Made by a program: the position numbers and the translations under genes. Source: Pantoea deleyi (GTDB lineage: Bacteria; Pseudomonadota; Gammaproteobacteria; Enterobacterales; Enterobacteriaceae). Taken from it: a stretch of 64,000 bases of DNA. Below are positions 56,361 through 64,000 of the stretch, piece after piece. The stretch is taken from assembly GCF_022647325.1 (NCBI RefSeq), contig NZ_CP071405.1:558001-622000 (forward strand), given 5' to 3'. The notes under the pieces are model-generated. The model saw nothing but the letters and a program-made list of their open reading frames with translations, was not told the DNA's origin and made no database searches. Within the stretch, counting starts at the first letter, position 1. Every line of letters starts with the position of its first letter.

Positions 56361-57369
56361 TCTCGACCGCCACTTTACCGCCACTGGTAGCCAGTGGGTT
56401 TAGCTTAGCGGCCTCCTCTAAATGATCGGGGGCAAAGTGAGCATAGCGCATGGTCATTTTGATGTCTGTGTGGCCGAGAACGCGCTGCAAAACTAAAAGG
56501 TTTCCCCCGTTCATCATAAAATGACTTGCGAAAGTATGGCGTAAAACATGGGTCAGCTGTCCTGCGGGTAATTCAATACCGGTTCTTTCAATTGCAGAAC
56601 GAAATGCACCGTAACAGTCCGTAAAGATGCGGCCCGTCTTATTTTCAGGAATTATTTTGTAAATCGCCTCGGTAATAGGAACGGTTCGGTTTTTACGGCC
56701 TTTTGTCTTAGTAAAAGTTATTTTGTATTTGGTTATCTGGCTTTTTCTCAAGCCTTCGGCTTCTGACCATCTCGCGCCGGTAGCGAGGCAGACTTTGACC
56801 AGGGCCTCAAGATCCTTATATTCGCTCTTCTGACACTCTAACAGTAGTAAGCTGATTTGTTCGTGTGTGAGCCAGGCCATTTCTGATTCTTCTGTGCGAA
56901 ACGGGCGCACATGCTTAATAGGGTTATCGCCTTTCCATTCGCCCAATCGGCTTAACTCATTGAACACTGCTCGGAAGTATGCAAGTTCAAGATTGAGCGT
57001 GCGTGGTGATACCTCGGTTACGCGACTGGAACGCGCAAAGTCACCCTTAAGGCGGCGCTCGCGATAGCGCGAAAACATCTGCGCGTCGAAATCCTTAGCC
57101 AGCGGTTCCCCCATGCACTCAAAAGCATGAGTCATGGCTTTCTGTCGCTTCTCGCCATCTTTGAGGGTAATCCCGTGCGCCCCATACCAGGAATCAATCA
57201 AATCCTTGATCGTGCGTCGGTCTTCCTTTTCCTCATGCCACGGCTGCTGAACCTTGTGTTGTTCGAATGCAATAGCCTCACCTTTAGTGGCGAATTTGCT
57301 GCGAGTACGTTTACCGTTGTGGTAAATCTCACAGAGCCATCCGCCAGAAGGCAATTTACGCACAGACAC
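56341..57369 (-). CDS. int: P2/186-type tyrosine integrase
   Basis: 342 residues. N-terminal arm-binding region (VRKLPSGGWLCEIYHNGKRTRSKF), core-binding SAM-like domain, and a catalytic domain with Arg 200 (ATGARWSEA), His 274 and Arg 277 (THVLRHTFASH), His 300 (LGHTDIK) and nucleophile Tyr 309 (MRYAHF), a complete active set. It recombines attP with the tRNA-Ile gene. The GTG start shares a base with the CI stop codon, so int and CI are on one transcript, as in phage 186 (pL operon). Confidence 0.95.
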   Translation of the reverse strand: MSVRKLPSGGWLCEIYHNGKRTRSKFATKGEAIAFEQHKVQQPWHEEKEDRRTIKDLIDSWYGAHGITLKDGEKRQKAMTHAFECMGEPLAKDFDAQMFSRYRERRLKGDFARSSRVTEVSPRTLNLELAYFRAVFNELSRLGEWKGDNPIKHVRPFRTEESEMAWLTHEQISLLLLECQKSEYKDLEALVKVCLATGARWSEAEGLRKSQITKYKITFTKTKGRKNRTVPITEAIYKIIPENKTGRIFTDCYGAFRSAIERTGIELPAGQLTHVLRHTFASHFMMNGGNLLVLQRVLGHTDIKMTMRYAHFAPDHLEEAAKLNPLATSGGKVAVEMANDGK

Positions 57370-57941
57370 TAGGCAACCTCGCTATAAATTCCGACAACAC
57401 GGCCCAGGCGCTTGATCTCATCGACTCCACATTCAAAAGGAATCTTCCCTCCTGCAACGTGCAGCCGTTTGCCTGGAAGCACTGTCACCTCTCTCAAACT
57501 CACTGCACCTTCAACATCTACCAACCAGCAGCCATCGGCCAGGGAAGCATCTTTCTCAACGATATAGCTTTTACCCTCGTATCTGAGGCACATCGCATTT
57601 TTAAGCTGCTTCCCAAAAAGCTCATGACCTACCACTAAAATCCCAATCTCTGAAAGCCTGCCTTCACTTAATGTGAATAACTGGAGTTCGATGGTCGACC
57701 CTGCGCTTTCGTCACTCCTTTGCGGGCCTTTGCCAGTGAGAATCCATCTGATGTTTACACCAGTTTCTAGGGCGCAATGCGCTGCGAAGTCATACGAGAT
57801 ATTGCCCCGCGTATAGCGGTTTTGCAGCGTACTGGCAGCAATATCAAAGTGATTAGCGAGCTGGATTTTCTGGCTAAAGCCATAAACCTGACAAATCCGA
57901 TCTAAAACTTCCTCATTAGAAATCTGGTTTTCAATGTCCAT
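57369..57941 (-). CDS. cI: Phage 186-type CI repressor
   Basis: 190 residues (186 CI: 192). N-terminal helix-turn-helix (VLDRICQVYGFSQKIQLANHF, DIAASTLQNRYTRG) and C-terminal oligomerisation domain (NAMCLRYEGKSYIVEKDASLADG). It maintains lysogeny by repressing the early lytic promoter. The start at 57941 (MDIENQISN) was preferred over 57956 and the further upstream in-frame ATGs. It is divergent from cox; a near-palindrome that may be its operator lies 23 bp upstream. Confidence 0.9.
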   Translation of the reverse strand: MDIENQISNEEVLDRICQVYGFSQKIQLANHFDIAASTLQNRYTRGNISYDFAAHCALETGVNIRWILTGKGPQRSDESAGSTIELQLFTLSEGRLSEIGILVVGHELFGKQLKNAMCLRYEGKSYIVEKDASLADGCWLVDVEGAVSLREVTVLPGKRLHVAGGKIPFECGVDEIKRLGRVVGIYSEVA

Positions 57942-57963
57942 AAATGGTATTTCCATGTTGACC

Positions 57964-57981
57964 AATGCCAAAATTGGCATT
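57964..57981. promoter_or_regulatory. Palindromic operator candidate AATGCCAA-AA-TTGGCATT
   Basis: Two perfect 8-bp inverted arms around a 2-bp centre, just upstream of the CI start and overlapping a plausible -10 for CI (TAATGC on the minus strand). It contains the same TGCCA/TGGCA core as the phased boxes. Confidence 0.65.
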
Positions 57982-57998
57982 AGGATTCGTTTTGTTGG

Positions 57999-58037
57999 TG
58001 GCAATCGATGGCAAACGTTGGCAAACAAATGGCAATC
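57999..58037 (+). promoter_or_regulatory. Four phased TGGCAA boxes in the CI-cox control region
   Basis: TGGCAA starts at 57999, 58009, 58019 and 58030 (spacing 10, 10, 11), each followed by TC or AC. This is the reverse complement of the boxes near att. They overlap candidate promoter hexamers for both cox and CI. Confidence 0.75.
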
Positions 58038-58072
58038 GGTGTCATAAAATTTCAAATAAGGAATCATGCTAT

Positions 58073-58336
58073 ATGGCCTCTGAAATCGCAATCATCAAAG
58101 TACCTGCACCGATTGTTACTACCGAGCAGTTTGCCGAATTAGAAGGCATATCGCTTCGCACCGTGTACCGCTGGACTACCGGAGAAAATCCGCAGTTGCC
58201 AATTGAGCCGCGTACTATCCGTAAGGGTTGTAAGAAGGCCAGCGGGCCGATCCGTATCTATTACGCACGCTGGAAAGAAGAACAGCTGCGTAAAGCGTTC
58301 GGGCATTCCCGTTTTCAGCTGGTTATTGGCAGCTAA
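58073..58336 (+). CDS. cox: Regulatory Cox-family protein (excisionase/Apl-like)
   Basis: 87 residues from ATG 58073 with AATAAGGAA upstream; the in-frame ATG at 57965 would run through the operators. Helix-turn-helix of the MerR/Xis kind: VTTEQFAELEGISLRTVYRW, then IEPRTIRKGCKKASGPIRIYYARWKEEQLRKAFG. In P2-like phages Cox/Apl represses the lysogenic promoter and acts as the excision directionality factor. The identical box arrays at att and here are the natural targets. Confidence 0.88.
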   Translation: MASEIAIIKVPAPIVTTEQFAELEGISLRTVYRWTTGENPQLPIEPRTIRKGCKKASGPIRIYYARWKEEQLRKAFGHSRFQLVIGS

Positions 58337-58366
58337 TTCACATTAAGTGAATAGGGAGATTCGCAC

Positions 58367-58876
58367 ATGTTTGATTTCAAGACATCCACACATAACCACT
58401 ATGACGATGCCTGCCGCAAGTTTGCGCTGACGCACAGCATGGCTGAGCTGGCGCAGCGTGCAGGCATGAAGGCGCAGACCCTGCGCAACAAGCTGAACCC
58501 TGAGCAGATCCATCAGCTGACCGTTCCTGAATTGCTGTTGCTTACCGATCTGACGGAAGACGCAACACTGATAGATGGCGCGCTGGCACAGCTGCACTGC
58601 CTGCCATGCGTACCGGTTAATGAGCTGGCAGATGAGAAGTTTCCGGCCTACGTACTGAAAGCGACTGCAGAAGTCGGAAGCATGGCCGCCAGTGCTGCCA
58701 ACCCGGAGCGGATAACTGCAACGTGCCGCCGCAGCATTCTGGAAGCTGCAAATACCGGCATTCGCTGCATGATGCTGGCCGCGATGGCCGTACAGAACCG
58801 CGTTCACTCTAACCCTACTCTAGCCTCAACCGTTGACGCTATCAGCGGGCTGGGTGCTTCGATTGGTATCAGCTGA
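58367..58876 (+). CDS. cII: Phage regulatory protein CII
   Basis: 169 residues, the same as 186 CII. N-terminal helix-turn-helix segment (DDACRKFALTHSMAELAQRAGMKAQTLRNKLN) and a C-terminal helical domain (LLLLTDLTEDATLIDGALAQL). In 186 CII activates the establishment promoter pE for CI. It lies in the early operon behind cox with AGGGAG before the start. No frameshift. Confidence 0.9.
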   Translation: MFDFKTSTHNHYDDACRKFALTHSMAELAQRAGMKAQTLRNKLNPEQIHQLTVPELLLLTDLTEDATLIDGALAQLHCLPCVPVNELADEKFPAYVLKATAEVGSMAASAANPERITATCRRSILEAANTGIRCMMLAAMAVQNRVHSNPTLASTVDAISGLGASIGIS

Positions 58877-58885
58877 GGGCGCACG

Positions 58886-59068
58886 ATGATTTCATTTGCA
58901 GCACACCTCAAGCGTCAGAGTCCGTCAATGTCTTACGGAAATGGCTGGATCATGGGCGAAAATGGCAGGCCTTGGCATCCATGTAAAAATCAGCAAGAGC
59001 TGCTGAAAAGTATCACAACAAAACGCGACGGATATTCACACCGCCTGCGCCGTATTTTTGGTGGCTAA
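58886..59068 (+). CDS. fil: Filamentation protein Fil (DUF2724)
   Basis: 60 residues: MISFAAHLKRQSPSM, then YGNGWIMGENGRPWHPC and QQELLKSITTKRDGY. It matches 186 Fil, which causes cell filamentation when expressed, probably by stopping host division during early lytic growth. It starts 9 bp after CII. Confidence 0.85.
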   Translation: MISFAAHLKRQSPSMSYGNGWIMGENGRPWHPCKNQQELLKSITTKRDGYSHRLRRIFGG

Positions 59069-59069
59069 T

Positions 59070-59450
59070 ATGAAAGTTTTATGGGAAGTACCAAAGCAAC
59101 ACGCGCCCGCCAGTTTTACCAAAATTCATTTGATGGGCGCTCGCGTTGATAAAATTCAGCCTATGACGTTTGATGAATTTCGCAAAAAATGGCGTCAAAT
59201 GCGTGACAATAACGCTAACGCCGCATTGCGTTATTTTAATCATCAGAATGACGAGTTTAAATTCTGCGTACTTACGCTGGCAAATCGTGAAAGTCCGAAA
59301 AGTTTTAAGCCTGATGAAATAGGAAAGCCGTTTCAATATTTTGAAGAGGACCGCAGGAGGCTGATTATTATTGCCATGAATAAGATGGCGCGATGGGGCA
59401 GCATTTTACCTCGTCAGTTTTCAACCGCAGACTGTTTTTTACCTGAGTAA
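59070..59450 (+). CDS. Phage protein of unknown function
   Basis: 126 residues from ATG 59070, one base after the fil stop; an in-frame GTG at 59058 would overlap fil. Basic, mostly helical (FDEFRKKWRQMRDNNANAAL) with aromatic clusters (RYFNHQNDEFKFCVLTLAN) and a C-terminal GKPFQYFEEDRRRLIIIAMNKM. Not recognised. Lower GC than its neighbours (about 42% by eye) suggests a more recent acquisition in the early operon. Confidence 0.7.
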   Translation: MKVLWEVPKQHAPASFTKIHLMGARVDKIQPMTFDEFRKKWRQMRDNNANAALRYFNHQNDEFKFCVLTLANRESPKSFKPDEIGKPFQYFEEDRRRLIIIAMNKMARWGSILPRQFSTADCFLPE

Positions 59451-59518
59451 ATAAAACCCAAAAATCAATGGCGTAAACCCGCCAGGCATTCTTTTGCCTA
59501 AATTCTGGAGAAAGTTAA

Positions 59519-59746
59519 ATGAGAAATGTCGAGACACTTAAATTTGATGCTGACACTGAAGCGCTGGCAGCAATTATCACTAAGGCGCGGATCGAGGAGC
59601 GCAAAGACCGTGCACTGGTTGTTTCGGAGCGCTTGGTCGAGATTGCGCTGCACGTTCATCAGCAGGGGCTTTCCGGTATTGAAGCCGCCGACCTGATTCG
59701 CCGTGAGGCTGAGCGCTACCAGAACGAATCACAGGAGCTGCACTGA
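59519..59746 (+). CDS. DUF2732 family phage protein
   Basis: 75 residues, helical, as in the small early gene upstream of the zinc-finger and dam genes of 186-like phages (RKDRALVVSERLVEIALHVHQQGLSGIEAADLIRREA in part). Function unknown. Its TGA overlaps the next ATG. Confidence 0.8.
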   Translation: MRNVETLKFDADTEALAAIITKARIEERKDRALVVSERLVEIALHVHQQGLSGIEAADLIRREAERYQNESQELH

Positions 59747-59973
59747 TGGCCGACTCAATGGACATGGCGCAGGCTCGCGCCGACGAGCTGCTGGCACGCA
59801 ATATCGCCAGCGTGGTTAACCGCCCGGTCAGTGTGGCGGCTTCATTCTGTGAAGATTGCGACGCGCCAATCCCGGAGAAGCGCCGCCGCGCCGTGAGTGG
59901 CGTAACTCGCTGTGTCAGCTGTCAGGACGTGGCTGAAATGCGCGCGAAAGTTTCCAAAGGCGGTGCCGTATGA
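59746..59973 (+). CDS. TraR/DksA-type zinc-finger protein
   Basis: 75 residues. The C-terminal half has C-x2-C (CEDC) and C-x2-C (CVSC) separated by about 17 residues, the DksA/TraR zinc finger, and an N-terminal helix (MDMAQARADELLARNIASV). TraR-like phage proteins bind the RNA polymerase secondary channel and mimic DksA/ppGpp. Overlaps dam by 4 bases. Confidence 0.85.
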   Translation: MADSMDMAQARADELLARNIASVVNRPVSVAASFCEDCDAPIPEKRRRAVSGVTRCVSCQDVAEMRAKVSKGGAV

Positions 59974-60833
59974 GCACGATCCTGAAATGGGCGGGTAACA
60001 AGTCCCGCGTAATGCCGGAGTTGCTGACGCACCTGCCTGAAGGTGATCGACTGGTCGAACCCTTCGCCGGTTCATGCGCAGTAATGATGAACACCGATTA
60101 CCCGGCCTATCTGGTTGCGGATATAAATCCTGACCTGATTAACCTCTATCGCCAGATTAAAGAGCACACCCGTCCGTTTATCGTTATTGCAGCCAGCCTG
60201 TTTAATCAGAACAAGACCGGCGAAAGCTATTACGCTGTCCGTGAGGTGTTCAACCATAATCCGGCTCTGCCTCTTCTGGAGCGCGCCGCTTATTTCCTGT
60301 ACCTGAACCGCAATGGCTATCGCGGCCTTTGCCGCTACAACAAGCGCGGTGAATTTAATATCCCGTTCGGTAACTACACAGAGCCATATTTCCCGCTGAC
60401 TGAGATAGAAGCATTCGCAGAAAAAGCCCAGCACGCGACGTTTATCTGTGCCGACTTTCGCGAAACGCTGCGCCTCGCAAAATCCGGGGATGTTGTGTAT
60501 TGCGATCCGCCCTATGACGGTACATTCGCGGAATATCACTCTGCAGGTTTTGGCAAAGATGAGCATCACGATCTGGTCAGCATGTTGCTCGACGTCTCGG
60601 AACGCTGCCCTGTTGTGGTTTCAAACAGCGACACCCTTTACACCCGCAGCATCCTGCGCGCTTTCGACATCACCAGAATCAGCGTAGCCCGCTCGGTTGG
60701 CGTAGCTGCAGGTGAAGGAAAGCGCGCATCAGAAATCATTGCGGTACGTCAGCCTAAATCCGCCGTCATTTTTACTGGTTTCGATATGGCAGCTGGGCCG
60801 GACTGCTCTGTAAAAGTAGAGGTGCAGCCATGA
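59970..60833 (+). CDS. dam: DNA adenine methyltransferase
   Basis: 287 residues of the Dam/DpnM type. S-adenosylmethionine motif LVEPFAGSCAV (about 29-38) and catalytic DPPY at 179-182, target-recognition region between. It methylates adenine (GATC in the Dam family) and may protect phage DNA or control phage genes such as packaging, as with P1 and 186 Dam. Start GTATGAGC overlaps the zinc-finger gene stop. Confidence 0.92.
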   Translation: MSTILKWAGNKSRVMPELLTHLPEGDRLVEPFAGSCAVMMNTDYPAYLVADINPDLINLYRQIKEHTRPFIVIAASLFNQNKTGESYYAVREVFNHNPALPLLERAAYFLYLNRNGYRGLCRYNKRGEFNIPFGNYTEPYFPLTEIEAFAEKAQHATFICADFRETLRLAKSGDVVYCDPPYDGTFAEYHSAGFGKDEHHDLVSMLLDVSERCPVVVSNSDTLYTRSILRAFDITRISVARSVGVAAGEGKRASEIIAVRQPKSAVIFTGFDMAAGPDCSVKVEVQP

Positions 60834-61834
60834 TCGATACGCGTTGCTTCGCCCCCGGTGTTATGAATCTTGTTACCGTGTCTGGAGGTAAAGACAGCCT
60901 TGCTCAGTGGCTGCTGGCTATCGAATCCGGAGTGACATTCGAGGCGGTTTTTGCCGACACCGGACATGAACATCCTGAAACCGTTAAATATCTGGAATAC
61001 CTTGAAAGCAAACTCGGTCCATTGCGCCGCGTCAGGGCTGACTTCTCACAGCGTATAGCTGACAAGAGAACGTTCGTAAAAGATAAGTGGCCAGTTACCC
61101 TGGTCAGAGATTTAGGATTCACAGAGGAAGAGGCTGCAACGATAGTGCGTCGTGCGCTGAATGCCCTTAAACCTACCGGCATTCCCTTTCTTGATATGTG
61201 CATCTGGAAAGGCACATTTCCTTCCACCCAGCGCAAGTTCTGCTCTTTCGAGCTTAAACAGATCCCTATGCAGGAGCAGGTTGTAGACAAGCTGATTGCA
61301 GAAGGTAAGCGCGTCATCACGTGGCAGGGAGTTCGCGCTCAGGAATCCGCAAAACGGGCAGAGCTGCCTGAGTGGGAAGCAGGGTTTGATCTCGGGCCGG
61401 GCCTGTCGATTTACCGGCCGATCCTTCAATGGACGCATGATGACGTTTTTGCGCTGGCCAGGCGTCACGGTATCAAGCCAAACCCTCTTTATCAGCAGGG
61501 GTGCAGCCGTGTCGGTTGCATGCCATGCGTTAACGTAAACAAAGCTGAACTCGGGGAAATCTTTACCCGCTGGCCTGAAGAAATAAGCCGGGTTGCTGAA
61601 TGGGAACGGATTGTTGCCCGATGCTCACGCCGTGGAAACGCAGCATTTTTCCATTCAGGAATGGATCCCGTTAAAGCAGAAACAAACGGCAGCAAAGTAT
61701 CCCTCGCCTCACACGGCATTGAAACCTATCGCGACTGGGCGCTGACAACGCGCGGTGGCCGTCAGTTTGACATGTTCGCAGCTATGGATAACAAGTCCGC
61801 CTGCAGCAGCGTCTATCTGGGGGTTTGCGAGTGA
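60830..61834 (+). CDS. PAPS-reductase/DndC-like adenine nucleotide alpha hydrolase
   Basis: 334 residues, coupled to dam (ATGA). N-terminal PP-loop SGGKDS at 18-23 binds ATP. Cysteines Cys 138 (RKFCSFELK), Cys 225, Cys 230 and Cys 233 (CSRVGCMPCV) form a C-x4-C-x2-C cluster that could hold an iron-sulphur centre, as in DndC and other sulphur-transferring members. The usual PAPS-reductase C-terminal ECGLH motif is absent. It is therefore unlikely to be a sulphate-assimilation enzyme. A role in DNA or tRNA thiolation or another base or backbone modification is plausible. The stop overlaps the GTG of gene A. Confidence 0.85.
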   Translation: MIDTRCFAPGVMNLVTVSGGKDSLAQWLLAIESGVTFEAVFADTGHEHPETVKYLEYLESKLGPLRRVRADFSQRIADKRTFVKDKWPVTLVRDLGFTEEEAATIVRRALNALKPTGIPFLDMCIWKGTFPSTQRKFCSFELKQIPMQEQVVDKLIAEGKRVITWQGVRAQESAKRAELPEWEAGFDLGPGLSIYRPILQWTHDDVFALARRHGIKPNPLYQQGCSRVGCMPCVNVNKAELGEIFTRWPEEISRVAEWERIVARCSRRGNAAFFHSGMDPVKAETNGSKVSLASHGIETYRDWALTTRGGRQFDMFAAMDNKSACSSVYLGVCE

Positions 61835-64000
61835 TTCAGGAATACGCTTACCTGTGGAATGCTCCACGGGAAGCCATCGCCAGCCCATACCCTACCTATG
61901 AGGAAATGCATAGCCGCAGTCAGATGATTGCGGCTTTAGTGCGTGCGCAAGAGTTACTTGAAAAGCAGCCGACACTTATCCAGCTCGACGTTAAACGCCG
62001 CGTCAGTGAGCTGGAAAAAACACAGGGTATTGATCGTGCCAATGCGTACTTAACGAAAACCTTCGTTGAGCGCACATTGCCACGCGTCGAAACCGTTAAC
62101 ACTCAATATCGCCTCGCTGAAATGAGCAGCAGCACGTTTAACCTGCTGGCAGGCAATGCCGCAAAACAGGCAGGTGCGGCCAGTGCTGGCGGTCAGCTAT
62201 GGGAGCTGATGCGCCGCTTTAACCGCCTGCCTGATATGGCTCGCTCCGACGTTGATTTGCTTGCCGGGGATGTGGCTAATTTCATTCTCGCCGAGCTGGT
62301 ACAGGCACACGAGCAGGCCAGCGATGAGTCAGATTATAAATACACGCACCGCGTTTACATGACCGCCGCCACCATCACCCGTGAGCTGAGCCAGACGCCG
62401 CCATTATGGGACAAAGTCACGTCACGACTGTTTGACCCGGAGGAAGTTACCCCGGCGATCATGCGTATGCATACGGAAAAATGGTGGAAGGGCCGACTGC
62501 GCCGCGTGGCTGCATCATGGCGTGAACATCTTCAGATTGCCCTGGCTAACGTCAGCAAAAAGCATACTCCCTACGCCAGCAGCATGACCGTTTCAGAGTG
62601 GCGCGAGCAGAAGCGCCGCACCCGTGAATTTTTGAAGGGGATGGAGCTGGAAGACGAGGAAGGCAACCGCATCAGCCTGATCGAAAAGTACGACGGCAGT
62701 GTAGCCAATCCAGCGATCCGTCGCTGCGAGCTGATGACCCGCATTCGCGGATTTGAAAACATCTGCAACGAAATGGGTTTTATCGGCGAGTTCTATACGC
62801 TGACCGTCCCCGCGCGCTATCACGCCACAATTAAAACCGGGCATCGGAATCGCAAATGGAACGGTGCCAGCCCGGCTGATACGCAGCGTTATCTATGCAG
62901 CGTCTGGCAGAAAATCCGCGCCAAGTTACACCGCGAAGAAATCCGCATTTTCGGGATCCGCGTTGCTGAGCCTCATCATGATGCGACCCCACATTGGCAC
63001 ATGCTCATGTTCATGCGCCCTGAACAGGCTGAGCGCGTGCGAGAAATTATGCGCGATTACGCCTGGCAGGAAGATAGCAGCGAGCTGACGACAGACAAGG
63101 CCCGTAAGGCACGTTTTCACGCCGAGGCTATCGATTCAGAGAAGGGCAGCGCAACAGGTTACGTTGCTAAATACATTTCCAAAAATATCGACGGTTATGC
63201 GCTGGACGGTGAGACAGACGACGAAAGCGGCAAAGACCTTAAGGAAACCGCCTCGGCAGTTTCTGCCTGGGCGGCACGCTGGCACATCCGCCAATTTCAG
63301 TTTGTGGGCGGTGCGCCGGTCACGGTTTACCGCGAGCTGCGCCGCATGGCAGACAGCGAAACCGCGCACGGCCTGAGCGTTGAGTTTGCTGCCGCGCATG
63401 ACGCGGCCGACGCAGGAGACTGGGCCGGATACGTTAACGCCCAGGGCGGGCCGTTCGTGCGCCGTGACGATCTGGCTGTGCGCACCTGGTATCAGGCAAG
63501 CGAAGATATGAATGAGTACGGCGAGGAAACCGTGCGCATCAAGGGCGTTTACGCAACTGAAGTTGGCGACGATACGCCAATTTTAACCCGTCTGATGCAA
63601 TGGAAGATTGTCCCGAAACGTGCCGTTGATTTGGGTTTTGAATTTAAGGACGCGTCTGCGTCCTCTCGGAGTTCTGTCAATAACTGTACGGGAGGTTTGA
63701 GATCTGAGGATTCGAACCCGACGGAAAGTTACGAAAAAATCGACCTGGACGGCATGAGCAGGAAGGAACGGCGGCGGCTTTTAAGTCGGATAAGATCGGA
63801 AAAACCAGAAAAGCGGCATCTGAGGCTGAGGCGGTCGGACAAAGTCGAAGCTGCGTGTGAAAAACTAATAAGCCAGGTGAGAGATTTAAGCGGTGAAACC
63901 ATCAGCCGCGGGCTGGCCGTGCGTCTGATCGGTGGCACGCAGACTAAAATCGGCGGTCATTTTTTCCGCAGCCTGCCTAATGGTGAACTGGCCCGCCCAA
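61831..64000 (+). CDS. A: Phage replication initiator protein A (P2/186), 3' end beyond the window
   Basis: Open for 723 codons from a GTG at 61831 to the window edge. HUH endonuclease: metal motif HDATPHWHMLM (His 388 and His 390) and the double tyrosine GYVAKYISKN (Tyr 444 and Tyr 448) with the Y-x3-Y-x2-K spacing of P2 A, which nicks the origin within its own gene to start rolling-circle replication. The N-terminal 200 residues are helical; a basic region (GMSRKERRRLL) follows the catalytic core. The frame shows no interruption. Confidence 0.95.
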   Translation, partial: MIQEYAYLWNAPREAIASPYPTYEEMHSRSQMIAALVRAQELLEKQPTLIQLDVKRRVSELEKTQGIDRANAYLTKTFVERTLPRVETVNTQYRLAEMSSSTFNLLAGNAAKQAGAASAGGQLWELMRRFNRLPDMARSDVDLLAGDVANFILAELVQAHEQASDESDYKYTHRVYMTAATITRELSQTPPLWDKVTSRLFDPEEVTPAIMRMHTEKWWKGRLRRVAASWREHLQIALANVSKKHTPYASSMTVSEWREQKRRTREFLKGMELEDEEGNRISLIEKYDGSVANPAIRRCELMTRIRGFENICNEMGFIGEFYTLTVPARYHATIKTGHRNRKWNGASPADTQRYLCSVWQKIRAKLHREEIRIFGIRVAEPHHDATPHWHMLMFMRPEQAERVREIMRDYAWQEDSSELTTDKARKARFHAEAIDSEKGSATGYVAKYISKNIDGYALDGETDDESGKDLKETASAVSAWAARWHIRQFQFVGGAPVTVYRELRRMADSETAHGLSVEFAAAHDAADAGDWAGYVNAQGGPFVRRDDLAVRTWYQASEDMNEYGEETVRIKGVYATEVGDDTPILTRLMQWKIVPKRAVDLGFEFKDASASSRSSVNNCTGGLRSEDSNPTESYEKIDLDGMSRKERRRLLSRIRSEKPEKRHLRLRRSDKVEAACEKLISQVRDLSGETISRGLAVRLIGGTQTKIGGHFFRSLPNGELARP

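Overview
The window reads as a chromosome segment of an Enterobacterales bacterium. GC-rich coding, near-identity of many products to E. coli housekeeping proteins (Fbp, Mpl, PmbA, LpoA, RsmI, YqjDEK, ExuR, RlmG, DdlA) and a gene order that differs from E. coli (fbp-mpl-yjgA-pmbA-cybC close to yhaJ/yhaK, uxaC-uxaB-uxaA as one operon) suggest the Pantoea/Erwinia group. That placement is an inference from memory, not a computed result.

Layout. 1-5.6 kb: chemoreceptor tail, fbp, mpl, yjgA/darP, pmbA, cybC. 5.9-13.5 kb: an eight-gene catabolic/transport operon of uncharacterised families (PRD protein, SFCGS protein, DUF4312, DUF4311, DUF4310, amidohydrolase, SelA/DgaE-like PLP enzyme, KDGP aldolase) followed by its probable PRD/EIIB/EIIA-type activator. 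13.5-20.6 kb: yhaJ, yhaK, dolP, diaA, yraN, lpoA, rsmI, then the RNase P RNA gene with a tandem array of terminator-bearing 119-bp repeats. 20.6-25 kb: yqjG, yqjF, yqjDEK, yqjC, yqjA-mzrA. 25-32 kb: hexuronate regulon (exuR, exuT, uxaCBA) with ExuR-like operators and a CRP site. 32-41.7 kb: sstT, alx with its Mn-sensing leader, ygjR, a ClC transporter with CBS domains, ygjP, rlmG, fadH. 41.8-49 kb: a YfiH/PgeF-like paralogue, an e(P4)-type lipoprotein phosphatase, a coupled carbonic anhydrase/SulP pair, a MASE1-like GGDEF protein, ddlA. 49-53.4 kb: a four-gene chaperone/usher fimbrial operon. 53.4-56.2 kb: AT-rich accessory DNA with a probable effector/immunity pair. 56.2-64 kb: the left part of a P2/186-type prophage inserted in a tRNA-Ile(CAU) gene and cut off by the window end.

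How parts work together. The 5.9-13.5 kb operon has the enzymes to take an acylated amino-sugar acid to pyruvate and a triose phosphate, but its importer is a set of membrane and soluble families with no known mechanism. It replaces the classical mannose-type PTS of the Salmonella D-glucosaminate (dga) operon and is the best candidate for an undescribed system. ExuT imports hexuronates, UxaC/UxaB/UxaA convert galacturonate to 2-keto-3-deoxygluconate, and ExuR with CRP controls this. Int, CI, Cox, CII, Fil, Dam and A form the lysogeny, early and replication block of the prophage. Identical helically phased TTGCCA boxes lie both at the attachment site and in the CI-Cox control region, as expected for an Apl/Cox-like protein that controls excision and early transcription together. 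A DndC/PAPS-reductase-like gene between dam and A is the least explained phage gene.
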